This document shows positions 10,608-23,841 of a stretch of DNA of 64,000 bases, piece by piece (within the stretch, counting starts at the first letter, position 1; each line of letters opens with the position of its first letter). The notes below the pieces were generated by a model, which saw nothing but the letters and a program-made list of their open reading frames with translations, ran no database searches and was not told the DNA's origin. The position numbers and the translations under genes are program-made. This DNA is from Umbilicaria muhlenbergii (lineage: Eukaryota > Ascomycota > Lecanoromycetes > Umbilicariales > Umbilicariaceae). The stretch lies in NCBI GenBank assembly GCA_000611775.1, contig KK106983.1, positions 1,326,654 to 1,390,653 on the forward strand, in the 5' to 3' direction.

Positions 10608-11420
10608 GCCTAATTTTGAGCTTTGATGTTTTTAAGCATTTTCAGCATTTTCAGTCATACTCACTGAAAAGTTACCTGATTGAGCTGAATTTTTCATCAT
10701 ATATTCAAGCTCTTGTTTTGCACTAGTACTGAAGGTTTCAGCCTTATCTGATGCAATTTGACTGTTTTGTATTTCCGCGTGCTGTTTTTAACTGTTTTGT
10801 GCAAATGCTGCATTTGCAACTTTTTACATTTTCCTCATGTTTTCTGCAGCTGTTTTTACACTTGCATTCACACTGTCTGTTTTGCGCAGTAGTAAATCCA
10901 TTTTAGAATTTATGACTTGAATTTGGCTTTGCAAGTGATGATTTTGCATGTTTGTGTTCAAATTTGCCAATTGTAAACTTTTCACATTTTGTGAGTTTTG
11001 TGACTTTGCGAGGTGGGAAATTGCCTGATTTAGGTTAAATTTTTGCAACAGGTGTGATGCATTGACTAGATTTAACAGCACTGAATTTGCTGCTAAATAC
11101 AGTGATTTCATCATTTTGTGTCTCAAATTCAGCGTTTTTCCACTTTTACTCTGTTCATTATTTTGCGGATTTTCACAGTTTTCCCTTGAACTTTGAATTC
11201 ACACCTTCGCCGGTTGGCTTTCCTGTGAGAAAGTGGTGTTTTTGCGTTTTTTACCTTGCAATGTGACTTTTTTAATTTGCCTGTGTGTTTGTGAGAAGGT
11301 GAATAGGCTGTTTTGATTGCTATTCATAACAAAGTAGTTTTCCTTTGTTATAAATGCTGCTGGCGTAGGTGTAGTGCACTGATTACTGTTTTCAGACTTC
11401 ATGTCTGATGTTATATTCAT
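10608..11420 (-). pseudogene. LINE-1 ORF1, N-terminal part
   Basis: Upstream half of the ORF1 whose other half is at 2236-3165. The ATG at 11418-11420 (MNITSDMKSEN) is the first plausible start; an earlier start is not excluded. About 11200-11420 is polar and basic. About 10824-11126 is Gln/Asn-rich with a heptad-like leucine pattern that suggests a coiled coil. The split at 10608 is caused by hAT-1. Interruptions include TGA codons at probable Trp sites. Together the two halves would make an ORF1 of roughly 570-580 codons, a normal size for Tad-like elements. Confidence 0.7.
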
Positions 11421-12480
11421 TATAACATTTTTGGTGTTTTCCTGGCATTTCAGTCCTGGTGATATTCTGAATTTACCTCAAGTTTAATATTCCTTCCTTT
11501 ATAAATTTAAGCACAATCAAGAGTCTAAAGGCCCTGTTTTTTATCTCTGATACTCAGAATAAGTAGCCCTTATGATCCTTAGGAATTTAAGTCTTATAAA
11601 AGCCCCTAAAATCACCTGTAGCCTGGCTTAATCTGAGCTTATTCAAATAGAGAATGATATAGACTCACTGATCTTTACTTTTTATATATAAAATGCTTGA
11701 CAAGAGTTCTTTATATTTCTTATACTCAGAATAATGCTTTCCCCTGCAGGCTTGTTTGCTAATCTGAGCTTTTTACAGTCCTTTATGTTAAACTTAAAAA
11801 GAATGACCTTTAGTATTGTAAAGCATGAAGGAAAATGCAGAAAAAGTGAAGTTTCATGATATTTTGCAAGGTGATTGATTTAAGGTTTAGTGCTTACACC
11901 TCATCAAAATTCTCAAGAACCGTGACTTGACGTGTGTTGAACAATAACAAAGACAGAATACAGTGAATAACAATGTGTTTTTAATGTTTTGCAATTTGTA
12001 AAAGCAGTGCAAGATAGATTTAAATTTAATTCTTACATGACAAATCAAGAAAAAGGTGTTGTGATTGTTGTGTTGTTGTTTTTGTGATTTTTGATTGTTT
12101 TTGATGTGAAGATTGCAACAACTTTGTGATATGCTTGACTTCATCATGCTTTCGCAACCACTGCTGGCTTTGAGAATTGAAAAAAAGGGTTTAAGTCTTT
12201 GAACTGAGTAGTTTATGAGGCCTATGACAATGATATATCATATGTGTGACTTGATTGCTTTTTGGTTTCTTGTGATATGCTTGAATTCACTGTGCTTTCA
12301 CAATTATCACTGACTTTGAGAATTGAAAAAAAGAGTTTAAGTCTTTGAACTGAGTAGTTTATAAGATTTATGACAATGATATATCATATGTGTGACTTGA
12401 TTACTTTTTGGTTTCCGCGTTTTTTTTTTGTGAGGGTAGATGTTAAAGAAGGGTAAATGTCAAAAGAGAATAAATATTAA
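11421..12480 (-). other. LINE-1 5' untranslated region (inferred)
   Basis: About 1 kb without a convincing gene lies upstream of ORF1. It includes a 146-bp tandem duplication (12124-12415) and ends near a T-rich run at 12420, just before hAT-b begins. Its position between ORF1 and the disrupted hAT-b fits a LINE 5' region with internal promoter repeats, but this is inference from position only. The open frame at 11887-12147 is not supported by homology. Confidence 0.5.
12124..12415 (+). repeat. 146-bp tandem duplication
   Basis: Two head-to-tail units, 12124-12269 and 12270-12415, each starting TTGTGATATGCTTG and ending TTTTGGTTTC. Differences are almost all transitions, the first unit keeping more C and G. 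The arrangement resembles the tandem promoter monomers of some LINE 5' regions. Confidence 0.85.
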
Positions 12481-14447
12481 AGAAGAATGAATATTGAAGA
12501 AGACTGATATGTGCAGTTAATAAATTATTCTTTAACTTGTAAATTTCAATATTGAAGCTTATGTAATTAAAAGCGCTGCTAGACAGGATCTGTTGTTGAT
12601 ATTAACTTATAATATTATTTAAGTGATGAGGTGAAGTGCAAACCAAATTATAATAACATGAGCAGAGATGATTTGTATAAGAAATATTTATATTTATGTA
12701 TTTCAGTTATGTTTTTGAAAACTTATATTAATATCACAGCATCTCACCTCTGCAGTGAATGCATCAAAAGTCATATGTTGATATCACAACATTTTACCTC
12801 TACAATGAATGCATCAGAAGCGCTGTGTTGATCTGAAAACTTAATTATAAATGTAAAATTTGCAGCTGATCATGTTTTTTTTTCATGTGCTTTAACATCC
12901 TCCTTCTACACCTCATTATTAAAGTTTCAGTTAAATAATGATTTTAAATAATACCTGTGATATTTATTCTTGTTGACAGAGATTTACTTCTCTTCAGATC
13001 TTCAAGCTCTGCATGCTTTTCTTATTATTTTTAATATGCATCTTTCATGTTGTCCTCTGTTTAAATGCTTGTCAGTTAAATAATGTTTATAAATAATGTC
13101 TGTGTTTATTCTTGATGACTGATATTTTATTATCTTCAGATTTTACATATCTTTTTAACATGCTTCTTTATCTTTGACATACCTCCTCAACCTTAATGCA
13201 TTTTATCACTTTCAGCAAACTTGTCACCTTCAACACACTTTATCACCTTCAACACACTCTGTTACATTCATCATGCTTCATCACATTTAATATATTTCTT
13301 TAATGCACTTCTTGTCTCTTTTAGTTAATTATACGCCTTCACAACTTTTCACAAGTATAATTAAACAAGTCAACACTTATAATAATACTGAAAGCTAATG
13401 TTTACTAAGTAATTGAAGTATGATGTATATCAAGAGTGAAGTTAAATATCTGTCAACTGTTTCTTCTCCTTTTAAAGATGAGCTTCATTAAGTCAGAAAG
13501 TCAGTGAAGATCTACAAATTATTAAAAAATAAAGTTATGAAGAAGCATCAGAAAGACTTAATATGATGATGATTAATTATGTAAACTGCACCTCAAGAAA
13601 AAGGACTTGCTCACTCACAGACATTAAAGATTTTGTGAAAAATTAAATTAAAAAATAAGTTTCTCATATTAATTAATAATATCAGAAGTTAATGTTTTTT
13701 TGCAGTGAAAACTCTTCATGAAATCAAACATTATTAGATTACAGAAAAACTGCTTATTTTGAAAGTTGCATTTCAACATTTAATACATAAAATCATGATT
13801 GATCTGCCAGGCATGCAGAACATCATTAATATTAAAAAAATATATTAACAGAAGACTGCTCTGCTGACATTATAAAAATCAACAGAGGTGTTGTTGATTT
13901 CATTTTTTAAGAGTAAATTATCTCAAATACAAAGTAATACTAAAGTTAATACCCTCACACAGATATCAATTTGCTCATCATTCATGAAAAGCAGGTCATT
14001 ATTCAGAGTAAGAATATGACTTTAACAAAACATCTCTTGCTTCTTAATTCAGGTGGAAATCTTGTGTTGTATATCATTAAAATGCAGAATTCAAGGGTTA
14101 TACCTGCTTCAAGGCAGCATGATGACTGAAGAGGTAATGTTAATTAATAATACTTAAATTGTTTCTGTAGAATAGAATATTAATGTAGTAATGAGAATGT
14201 GAAACTTAAACTGAGATAACTCTGACCTGCATAAGTAATAACTTTAATGCACAAAAGTAAAGTTTTAATCCTTGTCTTAATATAATGCATCATGTATAAA
14301 GGCTTGACAGGTTCTGTTGAACTCTCAGTGTTTTATCTTATTACTCACTCTGACCTGACATGTCAAGGTGAGTTTAAAATCACTGAGACACTGTCATTTA
14401 ACTCAGCTTGATTTAATTTAACTCAGTGTCATCTTGACCTGCAGTGA
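12480..14447 (+). mobile_element. hAT-b: right half of a second hAT transposon
   Basis: Matches hAT-1 8590-10607 end to end, including the intron-like segments and the right terminal repeat (inward from 14447: TGTCACTGCAGGTCAAGA). Its left part is missing here. Since LINE-1 reads leftward from this junction, the simplest account is that LINE-1 inserted into hAT-b, leaving the left part of hAT-b beyond position 1. On the right it abuts LINE-2, into which it probably jumped. Confidence 0.75.
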
Positions 14448-15360
14448 CAACTTACTTTCATGTAGTTATTTTTGTGTGTTTTAAAAATATTAAAGTATTT
14501 TTAATTCCTTCCTTTGTACAAAGTAATGATTATAATGTTAATTGTGTGAATTTTACTTTTTACATTTTCTGTTTCAACTTCTGCTGCTCTTGTTTATACT
14601 GCCTGCAATTTAACAGTAAATGCTCTGATGACTGTTTTATCTTATATTAAAAATATTAATTATTTTCATATATAGGTAATCTGCAGAGATATGATTTAAA
14701 ATAATCATGTTTTAATTTTATTTGTGTAAATGTTGTAAAGGTTAACCTTTCACATTTGTATAATTCTTTTGACTTTATGATTAAGTCAGGTTTTATAACA
14801 TATATCTTGTATTATTGTCCTTGATTTGCATTTTGTCATTTTATTAATTATTCTTCTTTAGCAATTTCTTTGATATCTTTTTTAATATAAGATAAAGAAA
14901 TATATATGCCTTGAGTCTGCATTAATAACTGCATTTTCTGAGTTTAAAGCTTCTTGTTTGACTGCTTTATCTGTTAATTTATTTCCTGATATTTGATTAT
15001 GACTGAGAATTCAATGTATATGAATTAACTTTTGACTCTGCCATAATTGCTGTAGATTTAACTGAATTTGTTGTAACACTTTAGTATTTGTTGACTTTTA
15101 TAATTTTTATATTGCAGATTGACTATCTGTAAATATTCAAATGTTTTTCCCTAAAAATTATCTTTAAATTGCTTGTTTTGTAGCTTGCATTATAGCATAA
15201 AGCTTTGCATCTATTACTTCAGTGTAAAAACCTAGAATGTAGCTTTTTGTATGTCATAGGTTAATGACAATTCAGAATTTATGTAAAGTATGCATTTTAT
15301 AAGTGATTTAACAGTGTTAATGAGTCATTTGAAAACTCTGCACTGCTTAATCTCAACTTC
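14448..15360 (-). mobile_element. LINE-2: 3' segment with RNase H domain
   Basis: The minus strand from about 15290 to 14900 encodes a retroelement RNase H: AKLYAIMQATKQAI, then IFTDSQSAI around the catalytic Asp (about 15110-15130), then HIH-I-SHN-ISGNKLTDKA (about 14960-15025) with the His and the last Asp. Lower coordinates down to 14448 look like the C-terminal tail and 3' untranslated sequence. Stops are a mix of TAA and TGA, with one Trp still TGG, so it looks older than LINE-1. RT is not seen; the fragment ends where Gypsy-A sequence begins. It cannot be the missing end of LINE-1, which runs off the left edge. Confidence 0.75.
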
Positions 15361-16582
15361 ATTCCTTAGTTATTAATTTTATATAATTAAAATCACATAA
15401 TCTTTATATATTTATATCTCATGCTGTCACATACCTCAATTATACTTCCCTTTCTAGTAAGGAATATTATAATTCAACAGTTTTAATAACTTTATCTTCA
15501 AAAGAGTGATGACTTGAGATAAGATACAGATTTAAAATCAATTATGTTAAACTTCTGAAGCAGAATTAAACATAATAATTAAAAATTAATAACATAATAA
15601 TGAAACATCACTCATTTCCTCTGACATCAGTGAAGTGAACTTCATGAGTGAAGGATCCTCAGGTGAAATGATGCACAACATTAATAATGAGATTACATAA
15701 GTGAGATGATAATGAGATGAACTTTTAAAGTAATAAAAGCTGCAGCAACTCTGAACAGAAGTTTTAATATTATAAATTAATTTACTTAAACATTCTGTTA
15801 TTCATGTTGATACCTCAGTTGAGAGATTCTTCAACTTGATAAACACTGAGTCTGTAATAAACAAGTAAAGCGCTGATGAATCACTGTTAATATGAAATAT
15901 ATAATTAAGAATTCAGGCAAAGGAGTTGCTGCTATATCATGATAAGAACATGAAGAAGCATTTAAATTAAATATGAAATATAAAAAATACTTTTTATTTT
16001 AACTCAGCTGATTTCCTTTATGAAGAGGATAAGATAATTTACATCATGTAATACTTAAAAAATGAATCAAAGGAGGTGTAATTATAAAATGATAAAATTA
16101 AAAATTATTTCACTGTTATTTAAAATGATTTTATGAAATTCCTGCTCAATATTATTGAGGACTCTGTAAATCATCAGTTTTATATTATTTAATTGTATAA
16201 TGATGCTGTTCAATTACTTCATTAATCAGTTTAAGCTTTTAATAATTATTTAAGCACCTTGAAAGCTCAGTTACCTTCTTACAGTGAAAAGCACATGAGG
16301 ATTCACTTTTTTACAAAATTAAAACTTGAGGTCTGAGCAGCCTTGATGAATTATCAGGATTTACTCACAACTTAAAAAAAATCATCATCTTGACTGCATG
16401 CTTAAAGAATAACTTATGTTTGAGAGATGCTGTAAAATTGAAAGCAAATCTTAATATGATAATTATCTTCAATTATAAACTTGAGTCATCATTGAAGTCT
16501 GCTGAGAATAAGGATCACAAGCCTGATGAGAGCAAGAAGAAAAATAAGTAAAATGATAAATATAAAAATAAATTAATGAAGA
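15361..16582 (+). mobile_element. Gypsy-A, part 1: 5' end and gag region (fossil)
   Basis: First of three pieces of a plus-strand Ty3/Gypsy fossil. Its start is uncertain: a TG-type LTR start may lie near 15424 (TGTCACATACCTC), but the matching 3' LTR is not in the window. About 15600-16560 reads as degraded gag, polar and basic toward its end. The piece stops at 16582 with GAAGA, the target duplicated by Gypsy-B. It carries many interruptions and is clearly broken. Confidence 0.55.
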
Positions 16583-16920
16583 TGTAACAGGTGATGTCAT
16601 AGTGACAGAAGTAATATTATTGCTCTTTAAACTGTAAGTATCACAAGTAATACTAAGCAGGTTTAAAAGATAAAATTAGTAAATTATCTTTAATACATGA
16701 GTTGAGCATGAACTTCTAACTATGAATCTACCTGTGATTATATAAACTATAAGAGACTTATGTGCTCAGTGTGCTCATCATGTTCATCACAGTGAGCAAG
16801 ATGAGCAACTTGATGTAACACTTCATGCTCATCATGCTCAACAGGTGAGCAAGGTGAGCAGTATTTTAAGTACATGCACACTGCATACTTCATTAATATT
16901 ATAATATGAGAGCTGTAACA
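16583..16920 (-). repeat. Gypsy-B LTR (3' LTR in element orientation)
   Basis: 338 bp, TG...CA. It matches 23504-23841 with 16 transitions. At several sites one LTR has CA where the other has TG, as expected if an ancestral CG was lost on opposite strands. GAAGA lies directly to the left. Confidence 0.93.
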
Positions 16921-19900
16921 TTAGCTCCTCCCTCAAGGTTTTTATTCTTAAAAACTTAAACATCTTCATGCTTTCTTCTTGAGTGCAAAAGAAACTGAAC
17001 TTTTCTTAATAATGTCATAATTTTCTTCATAGGCTCAACCTTGCTCCTTTCATCATGCAATCATGTAGATGATGTGTTGATGATGTGAAAAATTGTTGTG
17101 TAAATGATGATTTTGAAAAGTGTGTCATCTGCATATAAATTAAAAAGTCTTGTGATCTTTCTTTCAACAGTGCTGACTGAGAAAAGATGAAAGCTGAATT
17201 AACTTCTCTGAAGGAAAAGACTTCTGCTGCTGAGGAAATAATTGCTGAGGCATCAGCTAAATTAGTTCATCTCTGTAAATAGAAAAAACTGTTGCAACAT
17301 CATCAGAAAGACTTCATATCCTGTGAGTTTATGAACATTAAAGAGTTGAAGGTGAAGAAGAGTAAGCAAGTGAAAACTTCAACTTTAAACATTACTTCTG
17401 ACCTCTTTAATTTCTCAGTGTTGAATGATCTCTGAGGTTCAGGTTCTGTTGTCAGAACTGATGTAATTTTGCTGCATAATGAGTGAAATTTTCTTCTGAT
17501 TCTCATGTGTTTCCTGCTGTGTCATACCCTTTTCACTTGATTAAATAATGAAGCTCATCATCAACTTCCTGTTGATTTAGAATTTCTTTTACCTTAAACT
17601 CAATATCTTAACTTTTTGAATCAATTTCTGATGAATTCATCTGTAACAGTGTTTTCAGGTCTGCTGATTTAAATAAAGATACATGAAATACTGAATGTAT
17701 CTGCATGAATGATGAAAGTTTAAACTTATAATTGACACTTTCTTTCTTCTTCACAATTTAAAAAGGTCTCAGCTTCTTGTGATTTAATTTATTACTTAAT
17801 CATGTTGTCTTAATGTTGTGATGTAAAAGATATACTTTACTCTTCTTTTCAAGAGTAGATTTTTTATCTTTTTTCTTATTATGATATACTGCTGATTTTT
17901 CTGAGGTAAATTTTATGTTTCATTGTAATTTCTTATGAAGATTTTTTAAGCAGTTCACTCATATTTTCACTTTCTGTGCTATGACTACTAATCCTCTCAC
18001 TTCATTCATAAGTGAGCTAAACTTGTAATTAATGTAAAATGATGATACCTTCATGAACTTTGTTGTTGTCATGTTGTAAGTTAACTGAGCTATTAGTAAG
18101 AGTTTTACTCAATTGATTTGTTAATAATTAACATAGCAACACAGGTACTGTTTCAACATTTAATTTAAACATTTCATCTGTCTGTCTGTTTGAGGATGAT
18201 AAGTGATGAACAGCTTATGACAGATCTTTAGTTAATTCATTAATGATTTTTAAAACTTAAAGATGAAGAGTTTATCTCTGTCTGAGATTATTTCTTTCAG
18301 CAGCTCATAATTGACTGTTATAATTTTTAAAAATGTATATATGAGTTCTTCTGCTGATGATGACTTCTTATAAGATAAGAAGTATTCATACTTCATAAGT
18401 CAGTCTGTTATGACAAGTATTATATTATATAATACTTTCATCAGAGGTTCCTTCAATCTTGATAATTTTATCATGAAGTTTAATGTGATGCTTGATCATG
18501 ATTATGCTGATGTTGATGATGACTTTAATAATTCATATGATCTGTGATGTTCTGCTTTGTTCTTTCAGCAGGTGTCACATTTCTGAATAATTTCTTCAAC
18601 TTTTTTCCTTATTCATGAGAAGTAATATGTTCATGTGAGTTGTTTCAATGTTTTCTTGACTTCTTAATATTCATTCATTTTGTTAGAATGACATTCTTCT
18701 ATCAGTGTTTCTCATAAACTGATTGATACATAAATTAAGTCTTAAAAAAGTAAGAGGCCTTCTTGCTTTTTAAAGCTTTCATGATCATTAATATTCTGAA
18801 GAACTTACTGCGTTAACTTGTCATTCTTCAACACTTTTTGAATTCAGTTTTCAAAAATGTTATCCTCAACTTTTATTATAAAGTTGACTTCTCAATTGTA
18901 AATTATATTATCATGCTCATCCTCTTGAAGGATGACTTGATTCATGATTAACTTTTCTTTTAAGTAGTCAGCTCATTTGTTGAGAATATTCACTTTGATG
19001 TTCTCTGATTCTTTTCAATAATGAATTTTAAAGTTGTATTGTGATAATTCTTCTGATCAATGAACCTGTCTTCAGTTTAGAACTTTCATTGTCATAAAGT
19101 ATAACAGATTCTTATGATTTGAATACATTTAAACCTCATGCTTTGATTCTTTGAGATATACATGTCATTGTTTGAATGTATCAACAATAATTAATAACTT
19201 CTTGTCATGTATTTTATATTCTTGTTCAGCACCTAAAAGCTTTCATGAGTAATAAGTTATTAATTATAAACGTCTCTTATCATCTGATTGATGAATGCAT
19301 GCTTTTATAGCTTCATCTGATGTGTTTGTCTTGAGTGTAATAAGTTTCTCAGGGTTGAAACTCATGAGAATTAATTATGATGTGAAGTGCTTCTTCAGCT
19401 CTTCAAAGGATTTTTGCACTTTAATGAATTAAACAAATTTTTAATTCTTCTTTGTCAACTCTGTTAAAGATGCTGTGATTTTAAAATACTTCTTAATAAA
19501 CTTTCTGTAGAAGTTTGCAAAGCTTAAGAAGAATTATACTTCCTTGATATTTATTAAAACTGATCATTTAATCATGAATCTGATTTTTTTCAGGTTCATC
19601 TGTAGGCCTTTTAATGTGATGATAAATTCAAGAAATTGAACTTCTTTAATGTGAAAAAGACTTTTCTCAAGCTTGATGCATAAGTTAGTGTCTTTTAACA
19701 CTTGTAGAACCTTTTAAACATGTTCAACATATTATTCCTTTATCTTCAAGTATATCAGTATATCATCAAGGTAAATGACTATGAACTGATTTAAATATTG
19801 TCACAAGATGTTATTAATGAAAGCTTAAAAAGTTGCTGAGGCATTAATTAATTCAAATGATATTATCAAATACTCATACAATCCTGAGTGTGTTCAAAAC

Positions 19901-20381
19901 ACTGTTTTTCATTCATCATCTTCTTTTATCTGTATCTGATTGAATGCTCTCAGAATATTGAACTTCATGAATCATTATACTTCTTAAAATCTATCCTGCA
20001 GTTCTGAGACAAGCAGCAACAGGTAACTGTTTTTTATCATTATGTTGTTTAATGCTTTATAATCAATGCACAACCTCAATGAACTGTTTGATTTTAAGAC
20101 AAACAATATCAGATATTCTGCTAAAGACTGAGATTCATGAATGAATCCTTTTCATAGATTTTTCTTTAAGTATTCTCATAATGCATTTAACTTCTGAGGT
20201 GACAATGAGTATATAAGTTGCTTCATCAGTTTATAACCTTTCATGATCTTGATCTTATGATTTTATTCTTAATGTTTCAGCAAGACATCCTGTTCCTTTA
20301 CTGCTGTAAACAATTCTTTGAAGTCTTTATATTCTTTAAAGATAGATAACTTGATAATAAAGTCTCAGTCATTATCAACTC

Positions 20382-21221
20382 ACATCAGCAATTTAGCAAG
20401 TTAGCTTTGAGTTAATTTTTAGCACTTTGAGCGCTCTGAGCTTCTGATCTCATGTTTCAGTTAACAGCCGCTCTTAGCACCTGCTGAGCACTTTGAGCTC
20501 AACCTTAAATCTTGAGCAGAACATCAAAATTTTGTGATAAAAAAACAGTTATTAAAACAATTGTTTAAACAAGTACACACACAGTGTTATAATAACAGTA
20601 AAACTTATAATAAGTAAACTTTTGCTAAAATTCACTTTTCTGCAATAAAAAATCATGATTTGTTGAGTCTGAAAGCACTGTATAAGTGTTGAGTTCTGAA
20701 TATTTAAAGAACTTCAAGATTTTCACCACTTAAAAATTTACACACTTTAATAACTTTTGCACCTCAACAGATATAAAGAAACTTTCAATGCATAAATTAT
20801 AAAAAACAGTATTCTCTATTAATGTTAAACTAAAAGTTTCTTCATAACTGCTGTTGTTCTTAAGTTATATTTAATTCAAGTTTTCAACAGCGAAAAATCT
20901 TTCAAAAAAAGTCACATACTTTGAATAACTATTGCGCTTTTATACTTATAATATAACTTTCAGGTTATAAGTTGTAGAGAATAAGCTGTTGAAGAGTTTT
21001 CTTATACAAAGTTTCTTTTTATATGTTGTTGTTGTTGAGTTATTCAAAAAGTCATCAAAAGTCTTTAAAACTTTTCAATAAAAAGTTTTTTATTATTCAT
21101 GAAGGTATAATAGTTATTTAAAGTGTAAGATTTGTATGAACTCATTTACTGCTCAGAGAGTGCTCTGAGAGCATAAAGTACTATTAACTAAAATCTTATT
21201 TTTGAGCGGGCTGCCAAGTTG
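20382..21221 (-). repeat. H2: unclassified modular repeat inside Gypsy-B
   Basis: About 840 bp matching H1 (53887-55001) in reverse orientation and outlasting all protein-coding similarity of Gypsy-B. The ends are rich in AGCGCTC/GAGCACTC-type motifs; the middle holds two degenerate modules about 175 bp apart, each starting AATAACTNTTGC (20749 and 20924). No coding sequence, LTR signature or clear target duplication was found. It could be a MITE-like element or another non-autonomous repeat. Confidence 0.75.
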
Positions 21222-23503
21222 TGAATGCATTTAGTTCACAGTATCTTTGCATCAGGATTCTTTAACTCCTCATGTGTTTTTTTCATTGTTATAATGAAGA
21301 CTTTCACTCCTTCAGGTGAGTTCAGGATTGAATATAACTTCATTAAAGTATTTTCTTTTATGAAGTATATCTCATTTTCAGCTCAATCAATCATGAGATT
21401 GATTGTTTGAAGTTAAAATATACTTAAAATTATGTCACTTCCTGACTGCTTCATGATGTCAAAACTGATTTTTTTCTCAGTGTTGATCAATTCAAACAGG
21501 TATCAGAACTGTTTCTTTATTTACTCATTCATTATTGTGTTTTATGAGGGTCTCATCAAACTCTTGAAGTAAATAAAAGTTTCACTTCTCTCAAATTTTT
21601 ATCTTGTTCATTTTTGTGAACCTTGAATTCAAGAAATTCTCTGTACAGTCATTGTTGATTAACAGTCAAGCTGAGTGACCTTTCACTTTAACTTAAACAT
21701 GAAAATTGCTCACATCTTCTGTGACAGTGATTTCTTTAGCAATCACTTCTTTTAAAGACTTTAAATTAAGCATCTTTGAGAGTCTCTGACCTGAAGAGCC
21801 TTCTAGTTTTTTGAATTAAACAAGAGGAATCTCAGATTCTCTTTCACATACTTAAAGTTCTTTGAGTCAACTTTCTTATCTGAATATTATATCAGATTCA
21901 ACTTCAAGTATTCACTTTGAAATTCTTAAACTTTCATTCACAGTTTTCTTGAAACATGTGCTTCATCAAGGGTAACATACCTTCCTTTGATGATGAATTT
22001 TGAACTCTTTAATAATGTTTTTTTAAGTATGTTTTAATAATTCATGTTCTTGACTTCACCTTTCTGAGTGAATGCATTTTTAATTATTCATAGAATTTGT
22101 TCTTGTAACAGGCTCACATGATTTATTTTTATAATAAACTCACATGATTTATTTCTGTAACAAGCTCACATGATTCTCATAATTCTCAGGAAATTCTTTC
22201 ATCACTTTAAATACTTCTTTATAAGTTTTTAACCACTGTTCTTCACAGGTAAATGCTTAAATGTCATTATTTTTTTAATGAATTTTTTAAATCTTCAGAG
22301 TCAGTTATCTTCATAAAGTCCTTCTTCTTATTAAATGAGAGCATTATTTTATTACTGTCAACATGATTATCTTCTTGATTGAATTAATCTCATTAAACTT
22401 GTTACTTCTTTAAGCTCATGACTTGATTTCAATGAGAGATCATGACATATTCTTTTGTCTTCTTCAGTTAATGTGAAAATTATTCAGAGTCATCTTTATC
22501 ACTCTGATGTGTGTGACAGTCATCATCATAATATGCTGTTTAAAACATAACTTTGTGATTATCTTTCTTTTTTACTTTTTATGTGACAGCATATGTTTTT
22601 CTTGATTGAATAATCTTTTCTGAGACTTAATAATCTCAGGCAAAATGTTTTAATTTTTTACAATTATAATAATTGTTTCTGTGAGGCTTTTTCTTCTTCT
22701 TTGAACTTTTTTTCACTGAAATTGAAACCTGAGTGACTGCATTGATCTTCATAAGTTGAGGTTTGTAGTAAAGTTGATTATTATACTGATGCTCATGATT
22801 CTTCTGAGCTCTTCATGATATGAGAATCTTGTGACTCTTCTTTAAACTTCATTCATAAGCTTAATTGTTGATGATGATTAATCATTTAATCATTTCTGAG
22901 AGCATGACAGAGTGTTTAATCTTGAAGATTTCATTCTTCATCACATTCTTTAATCTCTTATAATATTGTGCTGTCAAAGCAATATTGTCTTAATTTATAT
23001 GTGAGATGAGTCTTTGAAAGTTTATTATGTACATAGCAGCTGCTTCTTTCTGTTGAATATTATAAATTTTTCACTTCACTGTTCTCTCTTCATTAATTGT
23101 TTTAAACATTATCCTTATCTGCTTCTTGAATTTCTTTAATTCATGAAAGATCTCATTAATTAAGTCATCCTGATCTTCACTCTTGTTGTCAAGGTAATTT
23201 AAAGGATAAGTTTAAATTAGTTCAAAGCATCTGACCTCAGGAATGAGGAGGTGAACAACACTTTCTTTAATTTTAACATAAATAAAGACTTGTTGAACTG
23301 CAGGTACATGTCAAGCTGAGTGAAAAACAAGTTTAATAATCTTCTCTCATCAAGAAACTTATTCAGCAATGAGATCTTAATTCAGATTATTTTGTTAAAG
23401 AAGTGTTCAGTGACTGATTCTTCTCTGTCAGAGGATTTGAACATCATGAGACTGATGAGTTAATTCATTGCATGACTGATACCTCATAAGTTGATACTCA
23501 AAG

Positions 23504-23841
23504 TGTAACAGGTGATGTCATAGTGACAGAAGTAATACTGTCACTCTTTAAACTGTAAGTATCACAAGTAATACTAAGCAGGTTTAAAAGATAAAATTAG
23601 TAAATTATCTTTAATACATGAGTTGAGCATGAACTTCTAACTATGAATCTACCTGTGATTATATAAATTATAAGAGACTCATGTGCTCAGTGTGCTCATC
23701 ATGTTCATCACAGTGAGCAAGGTGAGCAACTTGATGTAACACTTCATGCTCATCATGCTTGATAGGTGAGCAAGGTGAGCAGTATTTTAAATACATGCAC
23801 ACTGTGTACTTTGTTAATATTATAATGTGAGAGCTGTAACA
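23504..23841 (-). repeat. Gypsy-B LTR (5' LTR in element orientation)
   Basis: Second 338-bp LTR; see 16583-16920. GAAGA follows immediately at 23842-23846. The LTR itself is rich in the short string GAGCA/TGCTC, also on both strands. Confidence 0.93.

Larger units (their letters stand above)
16583..23841 (-). mobile_element. Gypsy-B: complete-length chromodomain Ty3/Gypsy fossil with target duplication
   Basis: Two 338-bp LTRs (16583-16920, 23504-23841; TGTAACAGG ... CTGTAACA) flank an internal region read on the minus strand, and a 5-bp duplication GAAGA lies directly outside each (16578-16582, 23842-23846). Parts in minus order: gag about 23480-22700, a zinc-knuckle-like site near 22650, protease about 22200-21450, RT about 20330-19500 with FIVIYLDDILIY near 19745-19785, RNase H about 19450-19000, integrase about 18800-18000, chromodomain about 17630-17430. 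The H2 repeat interrupts it at 20382-21221. LTRs differ at 16 sites, all transitions, making it the youngest of the LTR pairs here. It is broken many times. Confidence 0.92.

Noticed and set aside
3158-10615. 8-bp target duplication around hAT-1
   Set aside because: GAGTAAGT and GCCTAATT agree at only about half the positions, and the mismatches are not transitions.
10583-14471. hAT-1 and hAT-b as the two LTRs of one element
   Set aside because: The repeats are direct, but each ends in the same hAT terminal inverted repeat, and LINE ORF1 sequence lies between them.
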